This document shows, in pieces, positions 8,774-16,947 of a stretch of DNA of 64,000 nt (position 1 is the stretch's first letter; each line of letters begins with the position of its first letter). Source of the DNA: Ancylobacter rudongensis (GTDB lineage: Bacteria > Pseudomonadota > Alphaproteobacteria > Rhizobiales > Xanthobacteraceae); NCBI RefSeq assembly GCF_900100155.1, contig NZ_FMTP01000001.1:558001-622000 (forward strand), given 5' to 3'. A program made the translations under genes and the position numbers. The notes below the pieces were generated by a model. It worked only from the letters and a program-made list of their open reading frames with translations, was not told where the DNA came from and did no database searches.

Positions 8774-8996
8774 GGCGTTTCTCTCTCCTGGCGGCTGTTC
8801 TTTTGACGTAAGGACATTGCCTCTCGATGAACATGCGGAAAACCACGATCCGCAAGAGGCATTAGGTATTCACCGTACCCGGCTTTCCGCCCCATCACGA
8901 GCGCGCGACCGTGCCGCGTGCGTCATTGCCATCGCATACGCGCTCACTACTCTCGCACCGCGCGCCGGGCCCGGCGCGTAGATGAGGGAGCATCTC

Positions 8997-9440
8997 ATGG
9001 TTCGTCGCCTGACGGCTGCGCTTGCAGCCGGCATCATCACCGCTATCGCCGCAACCGCGGTCATGGCCCAAGCCGATGTCATCAAGGAGCGGCAGGCCCT
9101 GCTCAAGCAGTTCGGCGATGCCACCAAGCCGATCGGCGGCATGCTGCGCGGCAGCGTGCCGTTCGATCTCGCGCAGGTGCAGGCGGCGCTGGACCTCTAT
9201 GTGAAGGACGCCAAGGTGCTGCCGACCCTGTTCCCGGCGGGCTCGGGCACTGGCGACACCGAGGCGCTGCCGGCGATCTGGACCAACAAGGCGGATTTCG
9301 ACGCCCGCTTCGCCAAGCTCGGCACCGACGCCGCCGCGGCGCGCGCGGCGATCACCGACGAGGCCAGCTTCAAGGCCAATTTCCCCGGCGTGGTCCGCAA
9401 TTGCGGCGGCTGCCACGACAATTACCGGCAGAAAAATTGA
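8997..9440 (+). CDS. Cytochrome c' (c-556 type), periplasmic
   Basis: A 147-residue exported monohaem cytochrome of the c'/c-556 four-helix-bundle family. An ATG at 8982 is in frame, but the ATG at 8997 is preferred because GATGAGGGAG sits about 7 bases before it and the signal peptide then reads MVRRLTAALAAGIITAIAA, cleaved near VMAQA. The C-terminal haem site is CGGCHDNYRQKN. These proteins bind NO or shuttle electrons in the periplasm. The stop codon is followed within 36 bp by a cytochrome b gene, so the two most likely form a small electron-transfer module; cytochrome c' with membrane cytochrome b is a recurrent pairing. Confidence 0.9.
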   Translation: MVRRLTAALAAGIITAIAATAVMAQADVIKERQALLKQFGDATKPIGGMLRGSVPFDLAQVQAALDLYVKDAKVLPTLFPAGSGTGDTEALPAIWTNKADFDARFAKLGTDAAAARAAITDEASFKANFPGVVRNCGGCHDNYRQKN

Positions 9441-9475
9441 CCGGCGCCCCCCTTTCCTCACCCACGCCGGCGCCG

Positions 9476-10147
9476 ATGCTGGCGTGGGACCTGCCGACGC
9501 GGCTGGCGAAATGGAGCCTGGCGGCGCTGGTCGGGCTCGCCTTCGCCAGCCGCTACTGGGGCGACGAGGCGCTGGTCTGGCACCAGTGGAACGGCCTGGC
9601 CATATTGGTGTTGATCGTGTTCCGGCTGCTCTGGGGGCTGGTCGGCGGCTCGACGGCGCGCTTTGCCGGCTTTGTCAGCGGCCCGGTCGGCGGGCTGCGC
9701 TATGCCATGAGCCTGCTCAAGGGACAGCCGCCGCATTTCCTCGGCCACAACCCGCTCGGCGGCTGGATGGTGCTGGCGCTGCTGGCGATCGTGGCGGCGC
9801 AGGCACTCACCGGCCTGTTCACCAGCGACGACATCATCGTCTATGGCCCGATGACCGCCGCGGTGAGCGACGAGACGATCCGCAGCGCCTCCGCCTGGCA
9901 CCAATGGCTCTACCCGTTCCTGCTGGCGCTGATCGGCCTGCATGTGCTGGCCAATCTCGCCTATTCGCTGTTCGGCCGGGACAATCTGATCCGCGCCATG
10001 GTCACCGGCTCCAAGCCGGCTGCCAGCTATGCCGACCGGGCGCCGGCGACGCCGGGCGGGGTGGGCCGCGCGCTCGCCTGCCTCGCGCTGGCGATCCTCG
10101 TCGTGTTTGGTGGTATCGCGCTGGCGGGAGGCCATCCCTTCCCGTGA
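9476..10147 (+). CDS. Cytochrome b561-type membrane protein
   Basis: A 223-residue Ni/Fe-hydrogenase-type/b561-like cytochrome b with four to five transmembrane helices. Candidate haem histidines lie in VWHQWNG (first helix), FLGHNPLGG, ASAWHQWLYP and GLHVLANL. The ATG at 9476 is chosen; a TTG at 9437 that overlaps the cytochrome c' stop is also in frame and cannot be excluded. It should pass electrons from the quinone pool to the upstream periplasmic cytochrome c'. The last helix (ALACLALAILVVFGGIALAG) lies near the C-terminus. Confidence 0.85.
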   Translation: MLAWDLPTRLAKWSLAALVGLAFASRYWGDEALVWHQWNGLAILVLIVFRLLWGLVGGSTARFAGFVSGPVGGLRYAMSLLKGQPPHFLGHNPLGGWMVLALLAIVAAQALTGLFTSDDIIVYGPMTAAVSDETIRSASAWHQWLYPFLLALIGLHVLANLAYSLFGRDNLIRAMVTGSKPAASYADRAPATPGGVGRALACLALAILVVFGGIALAGGHPFP

Positions 10148-10197
10148 AATAACCCGTTTGGCCGGCTGGCGAGCCCCCTTGCCGGAGTTGGTGAACC

Positions 10198-11142
10198 GTG
10201 CTCCATGGCGGCCCCATGAACGCGCTCAAGGGCATCGCGCTGCAGGTCGGCGCGACGTTCCTCTTCACCATCATGTCGGCCCTCGTCCGCATCGTCTCGG
10301 ATCACGTTCCGACCGGCGAGATCGTCTTTTCGCGCTCGTTCTTCGCGCTGTTTCCGCTGCTGGCGCTGCTCGCCTGGCGCGGCGAGATCGGCGCGGCGGT
10401 GCGGACGGCGAATCCGCTCGGCCATGTCGCGCGCGGCACCATCGGCGTGTGCGCCATGGGGCTGAGCTTCGCGGCGCTGGCGCGGATTCCGCTGGCCGAC
10501 GCCACCGCCATCGGCTTCGCCGCGCCGCTGCTCACCGTCATGCTGGCGGCGCTGCTGCTGCGCGAGCGGGTGCAGCTTTATCGCTGGGCGGCGGTGGTGG
10601 TCGGGCTTGGCGGGGTGGTGGTGATGCTGTGGCCGCACATGCACGGCTCGTTCGACACGCCCGGCCACATGTTCGGCGCGCTGTACGCGCTGATGGCGGC
10701 GGCCTTCACCGCCGGGGCGATGGTGCAGGTGCGCCGTCTCACCCAGACCGAGACGACGGCGAGCATCGTTTTCTATTTTCAGGCGCTCGCCGCGCTGGCC
10801 GGCCTCGCCACCGCCGGCTGGGGCTGGGTGCTGCCGAGCGGGCGCGAGGGGCTGCTGCTGCTGACGATCGGCTTCATCGGCGGGGTCGGGCAGATCCTGC
10901 TGACCGAGAGCTATCGCTACGCCCCGGCTTCTGTCGTGGCGCCCTTCGCCTATTCGGCCATGCTGTGGTCGCTGCTGCTCGGCTTCATCCTGTTCGCCGA
11001 GATGCCGCCGCTGCTGGTGCTGCTCGGCGGCGCCATCGTCATCGCCGCCGGGCTGTTCGTCATCTGGCGCGAGCGCCAGCTCGGCATCGACCGGACGCGC
11101 GAGGAGGCGGCGACCACGCCGCCGGCCGCGCCGGCCCCGTGA
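10198..11142 (+). CDS. DMT-superfamily (EamA) transporter
   Basis: A 314-residue inner-membrane carrier with ten predicted helices arranged as two EamA repeats. The first repeat holds GATFLFTIMSALVRIVSD and the second ALYALMAAAFTAGAMVQVRR, with the recurring loop ADATAIGFAAPLLTVMLAAL. The start is a GTG preceded by CGGAG; an internal ATG at 10216 (MNALKG) is the alternative. EamA carriers export amino acids, purines or other metabolites. It converges on the small RAM-domain gene with a 4-bp gap. Confidence 0.85.
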   Translation: MLHGGPMNALKGIALQVGATFLFTIMSALVRIVSDHVPTGEIVFSRSFFALFPLLALLAWRGEIGAAVRTANPLGHVARGTIGVCAMGLSFAALARIPLADATAIGFAAPLLTVMLAALLLRERVQLYRWAAVVVGLGGVVVMLWPHMHGSFDTPGHMFGALYALMAAAFTAGAMVQVRRLTQTETTASIVFYFQALAALAGLATAGWGWVLPSGREGLLLLTIGFIGGVGQILLTESYRYAPASVVAPFAYSAMLWSLLLGFILFAEMPPLLVLLGGAIVIAAGLFVIWRERQLGIDRTREEAATTPPAAPAP

Positions 11143-11146
11143 GGGC

Positions 11147-11383
11147 TCAGAACGCCTTGAAGGTGATCAGCGTCCGTGTGTCCTGGATGCCCGGGAAGAG
11201 CTGCACCTTCTCATTGACGAAATGGCCGATATCGGTGCCCTCAGGCACGTAGAACTTCACCAGCAGGTCGAACTCGCCGGCGGTGGAATAGATCTCGGAG
11301 GCGATCTCGGCGTCGGCGATGGCGTTCGCCACCTCGTAGGCGCGGCCGAGCTGACATTTGATCTGCATGAAGAAGGGAACCAT
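11147..11383 (-). CDS. Stand-alone Lrp/AsnC ligand-binding (RAM) domain protein
   Basis: A 78-residue protein made only of the AsnC_trans_reg/RAM fold: MVPFFMQIKCQLGRAYEVAN, then STAGEFDLLVKFYVPEGTDI and the final QDTRTLITFKAF. Full Lrp regulators carry an N-terminal winged helix that is absent here, and no in-frame HTH is visible upstream. Such SraA/stand-alone RAM proteins oligomerise and bind amino acids. They may modulate full-length Lrp proteins or enzymes. The start ATG lacks a strong Shine-Dalgarno sequence but gives the standard family length. It is convergent with the DMT transporter. Confidence 0.82.
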   Translation of the reverse strand: MVPFFMQIKCQLGRAYEVANAIADAEIASEIYSTAGEFDLLVKFYVPEGTDIGHFVNEKVQLFPGIQDTRTLITFKAF

Positions 11384-11515
11384 CGCGGTCTTCCGGCTTG
11401 GGTCGGGAGGCCGATAGGAACCAGAAGGCGGGGGACGGCGCAACCCCCGGCGCGGGCAGCGCTCGCGCCCGGAAGCGCTTGCGCGGGCGGGCGTCCTCGC
11501 CTATCTCGCGGGGAC

Positions 11516-11642
11516 GATCACGTTGGGGTGCCCAAGGCGCGCAAGCGCTCCGGGCTGAGAGGTAAGGCCGAGAGGCCGGGCGCGCCGCCGGGCACGCCGC
11601 CAACCCACGAACCTGATCCGGGTCATGCCGGCGGAGGGAACG
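11516..11642 (+). promoter_or_regulatory. TPP (THI element) riboswitch upstream of thiD
   Basis: The conserved thiamine pyrophosphate aptamer elements are present in order: GGGGTGCCC at about 11525, the thi-box CTGAGAGG at 11555-11562, and ACCTGATCCGGGTCATGCCG at 11611-11630, ending GGAGGGAA at 11633-11640. It precedes thiD, a pyrimidine-branch thiamine gene, which fits. In proteobacteria this class usually turns translation off when TPP binds. Confidence 0.93.
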
Positions 11643-11677
11643 GATCGCGCGCGCTCGGGGCCGCTTTCCCCGTCGCG

Positions 11678-11711
11678 ACGCCTCCGCCTCCCGCGCGGCG
11701 AGGGGAGGCGT
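11678..11711 (+). promoter_or_regulatory. Ribosome-binding-site sequestering hairpin between TPP riboswitch and thiD
   Basis: ACGCCTCC (11678-11685) is perfectly complementary to GGAGGCGT (11704-11711). The second arm contains the thiD Shine-Dalgarno GGGGAGG, whose core ends six bases before the ATG at 11715. Formation of this stem would hide the ribosome-binding site, so it is the likely expression platform of the riboswitch just upstream. The alternative anti-sequestor pairing was not worked out. Confidence 0.7.
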
Positions 11712-11714
11712 AGC

Positions 11715-12521
11715 ATGGCAGGCTCCACACCGATTGCGGTGACGATGGCGGGCTCGGATAGCGGCGGCGGCGCCGGCATCCAGGCCGATCTCAAGACCTT
11801 TTCCGCGCTCGGCGTCTATGGCGCCAGCGTCATCACCGCGCTCACCGCCCAGAACACGCGCGGCGTCACCGGCATTCACGATGTGCCGCCCGCCTTCATC
11901 GCCGCGCAGATCGACGCCGTGCTGTCCGACCTCGCGGTCGATGCGGTGAAGATCGGCATGCTCTCGCGCCCCGAGGCGATCCTGGAAGTGGCCTCGGGGT
12001 TGAAGCGCCACGGCATGGCGACGGTTGTGCTCGATCCGGTGATGATCGCCGCCTCCGGCGACCGGCTGCTGGTGCCGGAGGCGATCGAGACGCTGCGCCG
12101 CGATCTGATGCCGCAGGCGCTGCTGATCACCCCGAACCTGCCGGAAGCCGCCGCCCTGCTCGACGCGGCGCCGGCGGAAGACCTCGCCAGCGTGCGGGCG
12201 CAGGCGCAGCTGCTGCTGGCGATGGGGCCGCGCGCGGTGCTGATCAAGGGCGGCCATGGCGAGGGGCCGGACAGTATCGACGTGCTGCTCGACGAAGACG
12301 GCTTCCTGGAGCTTTCGGCGCCGCGCATCGTCACCCGCAACACCCATGGCACCGGCTGCACGCTGTCCTCCGCCATCACCGCCGGGCTGGCCAAGGGCCT
12401 GCCGCTGCGCGAGGCGGTGGCGGCGGCGAAGGACTATCTGACCCGGGCGCTGGCTCGCTCGGAAGAGCTCGCCATCGGCCAGGGCCACGGGCCGGTGCAC
12501 CACTTCCACGCCTGGTGGTGA
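11715..12521 (+). CDS. thiD: Bifunctional hydroxymethylpyrimidine kinase/phosphomethylpyrimidine kinase
   Basis: A 268-residue ribokinase-fold enzyme that phosphorylates HMP to HMP-P and then HMP-PP, the pyrimidine precursor of thiamine. Signature stretches are [20 protein letters not shown] (residues 12-31), [24 protein letters not shown], the NLPEAAALL region, and the C-terminal anion-hole motif [13 protein letters not shown]. The start at 11715 fits the GGGGAGG site; upstream extension would enter the riboswitch. It is the only thiamine gene in the window and is controlled by the TPP riboswitch. The downstream MFS gene follows after 73 bp. Confidence 0.95.
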   Translation: MAGSTPIAVTMAGSDSGGGAGIQADLKTFSALGVYGASVITALTAQNTRGVTGIHDVPPAFIAAQIDAVLSDLAVDAVKIGMLSRPEAILEVASGLKRHGMATVVLDPVMIAASGDRLLVPEAIETLRRDLMPQALLITPNLPEAAALLDAAPAEDLASVRAQAQLLLAMGPRAVLIKGGHGEGPDSIDVLLDEDGFLELSAPRIVTRNTHGTGCTLSSAITAGLAKGLPLREAVAAAKDYLTRALARSEELAIGQGHGPVHHFHAWW

Positions 12522-12594
12522 GCGCGGACGTATCGGCTCTCGCGCCTCGCGGCGGAGCCTGCTAAGCGGGGCGGGTTCCCTCGCGAGCCGCCTC

Positions 12595-13770
12595 GTGCCC
12601 CTCATCGCCCCCCGCCACGCCATCGCCGCCGTCTATGCCGGGCTGTTCTTCGGCATCGGCGTGTTCATGCCGTTCTTCCCGGTCTGGCTGGAGGGGCGGG
12701 GCTTCGACGCGGCGATGATCGCGCTGGCGCTGGCCGTGCCCCAGGTGGTGCGGCTCGTCACCATGCCGCTCGGCGGGCTGCTGGCCGACCGCAGCGGGCG
12801 CCCGCGTGCCACGCTCATCGTCTATGCCGCCGCCACGGCGCTGTGCTTTGCCGGCATCGCCTTCGCCCCCAGCGCCACCTTCATCCTGATCGGATTGGGG
12901 CTCGCCGCCGTGTTCTGGCAGCCGAGCCTGCCGGTGCTCGACGCCTATGCGGTGGCGCGCCGGCGCGAGGGGCTGATCGATTATGGCCGGGTGCGGCTGT
13001 GGGGCTCGATGGCCTTCATCGGCGGCAACCTGCTGGCCGGCGCCCTGCTCGGCGGGGTGTTCTTCGCGAAGGTGCCGACGGACACGGTGATCTGGCTCAT
13101 CGCTGGCGCCAGCGTGGCGGCGGCGCTGGCGGCGGCGACGCTGCGCGAGGTGCGCCCCCTGCCGCATGAGACGGCGGCGCGGCGCCCGACGCTGGCCGGC
13201 ATGGCGCCGGTGCTGCTTGTCGGCCTGGCGGCAGCGGCGCTGGTGCAGGGCTCGCACGCCGTGCTCTACGCCTTCGCCTCGCTGATGTGGCAGGGCAAGG
13301 GCCTGTCGAGCACGCTCATCGGCCTGCTCTGGTCGCTCGGCGTGCTGGCCGAGGTGGTGCTGTTCCACTACGGCACGCGGGTGACGATGCGGCTGGGGCC
13401 GGAAAAGCTGCTGCTGCTCGGCGGCCTCGCCGGGGTTCTGCGCTTCGCGGTGATGGCGCTCGACCCGCCGCTGCCGCTGCTCCTGCTGCTGCAGCCGCTG
13501 CACGCGCTCACCTTCGGCTGCACCTATCTCGGCACGGTGGAACTCGTCGCCCGGCACGCCCCGCCGGGGCGGGGGGCCAGCGTGCAGGCGCTGGCGGCGT
13601 GGGCGACGGCGATCGCCATGGCGGGGGCGACGCTGGCCGCCGGGCCGCTGTGGCAGGCCTATGGTCCGGGAGCGTTCCTCGCGTCAAGCGGGCTGGCGCT
13701 GGCCGGAACGGGGCTCGCGCTGCTCACCGGGCGGCTGCGTCAGCCCCAGAGCGCCGGTTCGGGCGGGTAG
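12595..13770 (+). CDS. MFS transporter (3-phenylpropionate permease-like, MFS_1_like)
   Basis: A 391-residue major facilitator with 12 predicted helices. It opens HAIAAVYAGLFFGIGVFMPF and has the characteristic loop MPLGGLLADRSGRPR after helix 2, both typical of the HcaT/MFS_1_like branch. The start is a GTG. Its position downstream of thiD raises the possibility of a linked role, but no riboswitch-like second element is seen and the substrate is unknown. The last 31 bp overlap the convergent dipeptide epimerase gene tail to tail. Confidence 0.83.
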   Translation: MPLIAPRHAIAAVYAGLFFGIGVFMPFFPVWLEGRGFDAAMIALALAVPQVVRLVTMPLGGLLADRSGRPRATLIVYAAATALCFAGIAFAPSATFILIGLGLAAVFWQPSLPVLDAYAVARRREGLIDYGRVRLWGSMAFIGGNLLAGALLGGVFFAKVPTDTVIWLIAGASVAAALAAATLREVRPLPHETAARRPTLAGMAPVLLVGLAAAALVQGSHAVLYAFASLMWQGKGLSSTLIGLLWSLGVLAEVVLFHYGTRVTMRLGPEKLLLLGGLAGVLRFAVMALDPPLPLLLLLQPLHALTFGCTYLGTVELVARHAPPGRGASVQALAAWATAIAMAGATLAAGPLWQAYGPGAFLASSGLALAGTGLALLTGRLRQPQSAGSGG

Positions 13771-14717
13771 ACCAGGCTGCCCTGATAGCGCAGCGCCGGG
13801 GTGCGGTCGGCGGCGAGCAACAGCGGGCCGTCGAGATCGACGAAACGCGCCAGCGGCGCCAGCAGCAGCGCCGGCGCCATGGCCAGCGAGGTGCCGACCA
13901 TGCAGCCGACCATGATGTCGAGCCCGGCCGCCTGCGCCGCGCGGGCGAGGAGGATCGCCTCGGTCAGCCCGCCGGTCTTGTCGAGCTTGATGTTGAGCGC
14001 GTCGTAGCGCCCGGCCAGCGCGTCGAGGCTGTCGAGCCCGTGCGCGCTCTCATCGGCGCAGACCGGCACCGGGCGGGCAATGTCGGCGAGGGCGGCATCG
14101 TCGGCGGCGGGCAGGGGCTGTTCGACCAGTTCGACGCCCGCCTCGGCGCAGGCGGCCAGGTGCGCCTCCACAGTGTCCGCCGTCCAGCCCTCATTGGCGT
14201 CGACGATGAGCCGCGTTTGCGGCACCGCCGCGCGGATGGCGGTAAGGCGTTCAAGGTCGCCCTCCGCGCCGAGCTTGAGCTTGAGCAAGGCGTGCCCCGC
14301 CTCGCGCGCCGACTGCGCCATCGCCTGCGGCGTGTCGAGGCTGAGCGTATAAGCGGTGACGACCGGCTGCGGCGCCGGCAGGCCGGCCATCTCATAAGCG
14401 CGCATTCCGGCCCGCTTGGCCTCGATGTCCCACATCGCGCAGTCGAGCGCGTTGCGCGCCGCTCCCGGCGGCAGCAGCGTCATCAGGTCCTCGCGGCGAA
14501 GCCCCTCCGCGACCAGCTTTTCCAGCGCGGCGAGCTGGTCGATCACGCCCTCGACGCTCTCGCCATAGCGGCCATAGGGCACGCATTCGCCGCGCCCGAC
14601 ATGGGCGCCGTCGCGCAGCTCGACGGTGACGACGGCCGCCTCGGTCTTCGAGCCGCGGGCGATGGTGAAGCGGCCGCGGATCGGAAAGCGTTCCGGGGTG
14701 ATGAGAAGTTCGGTCAT
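13740..14717 (-). CDS. L-Ala-D/L-Glu (dipeptide) epimerase, enolase superfamily
   Basis: A 325-residue muconate-lactonizing subgroup enzyme. The active-site elements of dipeptide epimerases are all visible: LLKLKLGAEGD (KxK catalytic lysine), LIVDANEGW (first metal Asp), VELVEQPL (Glu), VCADESAHG (Asp/Glu) and NIKLDKTGGLTEA (second catalytic lysine, KxD). The N-terminal capping domain begins MTELLITPERFPIRGRFTIA. The reaction epimerises L-Ala-L-Glu and L-Ala-D-Glu, used in murein peptide recycling; substrate preference can vary between orthologues. It is monocistronic. Its 3' end overlaps the convergent MFS gene by 31 bp. Confidence 0.9.
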   Translation of the reverse strand: MTELLITPERFPIRGRFTIARGSKTEAAVVTVELRDGAHVGRGECVPYGRYGESVEGVIDQLAALEKLVAEGLRREDLMTLLPPGAARNALDCAMWDIEAKRAGMRAYEMAGLPAPQPVVTAYTLSLDTPQAMAQSAREAGHALLKLKLGAEGDLERLTAIRAAVPQTRLIVDANEGWTADTVEAHLAACAEAGVELVEQPLPAADDAALADIARPVPVCADESAHGLDSLDALAGRYDALNIKLDKTGGLTEAILLARAAQAAGLDIMVGCMVGTSLAMAPALLLAPLARFVDLDGPLLLAADRTPALRYQGSLVYPPEPALWG

Positions 14718-14950
14718 GGGACAGGCCGCCGGGAGAGGGGAATCGCGCGCCCAGCATAAGGCCCTCGGCCCCCGGCCGGGCGTCGCATCGAAAGCACAGT
14801 CGCGCCGATTACGCCGTCAACGGGGTGCCGTCGCCCGGATTCGCCGGGCCGCTCTCTCGACGGGCGGAGGACCGACCGCTAAGTAGAGCGTTGCGAATTT
14901 GTATCGGTGTCGCGGCCGCTTGGCGTGTCATGCCCGCAGGAGAGGTCATC

Positions 14951-16099
14951 TTGGGAGCTGCTGAAGCGCCGCTTCTGGCCACCGCCCGCAATGGCCGCGA
15001 ACTCGTGTTCGTGGGCAATGGCCGCTGGGTGGCCGGGCAGGGGCGCGCGCTGGAAGGCAGCGTCGATGCCGCGCTGGCGGAAGTCGGCGCCGGCGCCAGC
15101 GAGACGGCGCGGATCGACCTTTCCGGCGTGCGCAGCTTCGACACGCTCGGCGCCGTGGTGCTCGACCGGCTGCTGCAATCGCTCGACAAGGCCAATATCC
15201 GCTTCCAGATCGTCGGGCTGGAGCGCCGCTTCCGCCCGCTGCTCGACGATATCGTCAAGGGAAGCCACCAGAACCCGCCACGCCGGCACCATGTGAACCC
15301 GGTTCTGGGCGCTCTCCAGCTGGTCGGCAAGACCACGGTGTCGATGGCGGAGGACGCCCTGGGGCTGCTTTCCTTCATCGGGGCGGTGGTGGCGGCCTTC
15401 CTGCGCGTGCTGGTGCGCCCGCACACCTTCCGCTTCACCTCGATGATCTATCATCTGGAACGGGCGGGGCTGCGGGCGGTGCCGATCGTGGCGCTGATCA
15501 CCTTCCTGATCGGCTGCATCATCGCCCAGCAGGGCATCTTCCATTTCCGCAAGTTCGGCGCCACCACCTATGTCGTCGACATGGTGGGCATCCTCACCCT
15601 GCGCGAACTCGGCGTGCTGATCGTCTCGATCATGGTGGCCGGCCGCTCGGGTAGCGCCTTCACGGCCGAACTCGGCTCGATGCGGATGCGCGAAGAAGTC
15701 GACGCGCTGCGGGTGATGGGCTTCGACCCCAATGAAGTGCTGGTGCTGCCGCGCCTGGTGGCGCTGGTCATCGCCGTGCCGCTGCTGACCTTCATCGGCA
15801 ATATGAGCGCGCTGTTCGGCGGCGGGCTGGTGGCCTGGCTCTATGGCGGCATCTCGCCGGCGATCTTCATCGCCCGGCTGCAGGAGGCCATCGGCCTCAA
15901 CACCTTCGAGGTCGGCATGATCAAGGCGCCGTTCATGGCGGCGATCATCGGCCTCATCGCCTGCATGGAAGGCATGCGGGTGGGCGGCAGCGCGGAATCC
16001 CTCGGCGCCCACACCACCGCCTCGGTGGTGAAGGCGATCTTCCTGGTGATCGTGGTGGACGGGCTGTTCGCCATGTTCTTCGCCGCGATCGACATGTGA
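14951..16099 (+). CDS. mlaE: MlaE-family ABC transporter permease with N-terminal STAS domain
   Basis: About 382 residues. Residues 1-95 form a STAS-like domain (ARIDLSGVRSFDTLGAVVLD). The MlaE permease follows (TFLIGCIIAQQGIFHFRKFG; ELGVLIVSIMVAGRSGSAFT; EEVDALRVMGFDPNEVLVLP; DGLFAMFFAAIDM at the C-terminus). The frame is open upstream, but a TTG at 14951 sits seven bases after AGGAGAGG, making it the best start; an ATG at 14931 is an alternative. The permease works in phospholipid trafficking between inner and outer membranes. It begins a four-gene operon with an ATPase, an MCE protein and a lipoprotein, with gaps of 7, 7 and 3 bp. Confidence 0.92.
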   Translation: MGAAEAPLLATARNGRELVFVGNGRWVAGQGRALEGSVDAALAEVGAGASETARIDLSGVRSFDTLGAVVLDRLLQSLDKANIRFQIVGLERRFRPLLDDIVKGSHQNPPRRHHVNPVLGALQLVGKTTVSMAEDALGLLSFIGAVVAAFLRVLVRPHTFRFTSMIYHLERAGLRAVPIVALITFLIGCIIAQQGIFHFRKFGATTYVVDMVGILTLRELGVLIVSIMVAGRSGSAFTAELGSMRMREEVDALRVMGFDPNEVLVLPRLVALVIAVPLLTFIGNMSALFGGGLVAWLYGGISPAIFIARLQEAIGLNTFEVGMIKAPFMAAIIGLIACMEGMRVGGSAESLGAHTTASVVKAIFLVIVVDGLFAMFFAAIDM

Positions 16100-16106
16100 G
16101 GCGCGC

Positions 16107-16940
16107 GTGCACGCCGAAAGCGACACCCTTCCAGACAGTGGCTCCGCCATCCCCGAAGTCGCCCCCGGCGAGCCGATCATCCATGTGCGCGACCTGGTGG
16201 TGGCGTTCGGCGAGCGCACCATTCTCAAGGGCCTCTCGCTCGACGTGATGCGTGGCGAGATTCTCGGCTTTGTCGGTGCCTCGGGTGGCGGCAAGTCGGT
16301 GCTGACCCGCACCATTCTGGGGCTGGTGCCCAAGCGCGCCGGTACGGTGGCGGTGTTCGGCCAGGATCTCGACGAGCTGACCTTTGCCGGCCGCCGCGCG
16401 CTGGAGCAGCGCTGGGGCGTGCTGTTCCAGCAGGGGGCGCTGTTCTCCTCGCTGAGCGTGCGGCAGAACATCCAGTTCCCGATGCGCGAATATCTCGACC
16501 TGTCGCAGGGGCTGATGGACGAACTGACCATCGCCAAGCTGGAAATGGTCGGCCTCGCTCCCGACGTCGCCGAGAAGGCCCCTTCCGAGCTTTCCGGCGG
16601 CATGATCAAGCGCGTGGCGCTGGCGCGCGCGCTGGCGCTCGACCCGGAAATCCTGTTCCTCGACGAGCCGACCTCGGGCCTCGACCCGATCGGCGCCGGC
16701 GAATTCGACGAATTGATTGCAACCCTCCAGCAGACTTTGGGGTTGACGGTATTCATGGTAACCCACGATCTGGACAGCCTGCATACGGTGTGCGATCGCA
16801 TCGCCGCGCTCGCCGACGGCAAGGTGATCGCCGTCGGACCTATCGAGACCATGCTGGCGTCGAAACATCCCTGGGTTTCGGCCTATTTTCACGGCAAGCG
16901 GGCGCGCGCCGCCGGCTTCGGATCTGAAGGGGCGCGCTGA
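16107..16940 (+). CDS. mlaF: MlaF-family ABC transporter ATP-binding protein
   Basis: A 277-residue ATPase starting at a GTG. Walker A is GASGGGKSVL (about residue 57), the Q-loop lies in LFQQGALFSSLSV, the signature is LSGGMIKRVALARAL, Walker B is EILFLDEPTSGLDPI, and the H-loop is VTHDLDSL. The SGGM signature variant is typical of Mla/Ttg2 lipid transporters. It powers retrograde or anterograde phospholipid movement with the adjacent permease and MCE protein. Confidence 0.93.
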   Translation: MHAESDTLPDSGSAIPEVAPGEPIIHVRDLVVAFGERTILKGLSLDVMRGEILGFVGASGGGKSVLTRTILGLVPKRAGTVAVFGQDLDELTFAGRRALEQRWGVLFQQGALFSSLSVRQNIQFPMREYLDLSQGLMDELTIAKLEMVGLAPDVAEKAPSELSGGMIKRVALARALALDPEILFLDEPTSGLDPIGAGEFDELIATLQQTLGLTVFMVTHDLDSLHTVCDRIAALADGKVIAVGPIETMLASKHPWVSAYFHGKRARAAGFGSEGAR

Positions 16941-16947
16941 GGACACC

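Noticed and set aside
14879..16852. 657-codon frame antisense to the Mla permease and ATPase
   Set aside because: Low-complexity Arg/Ser/His composition; the sense genes are unmistakable.
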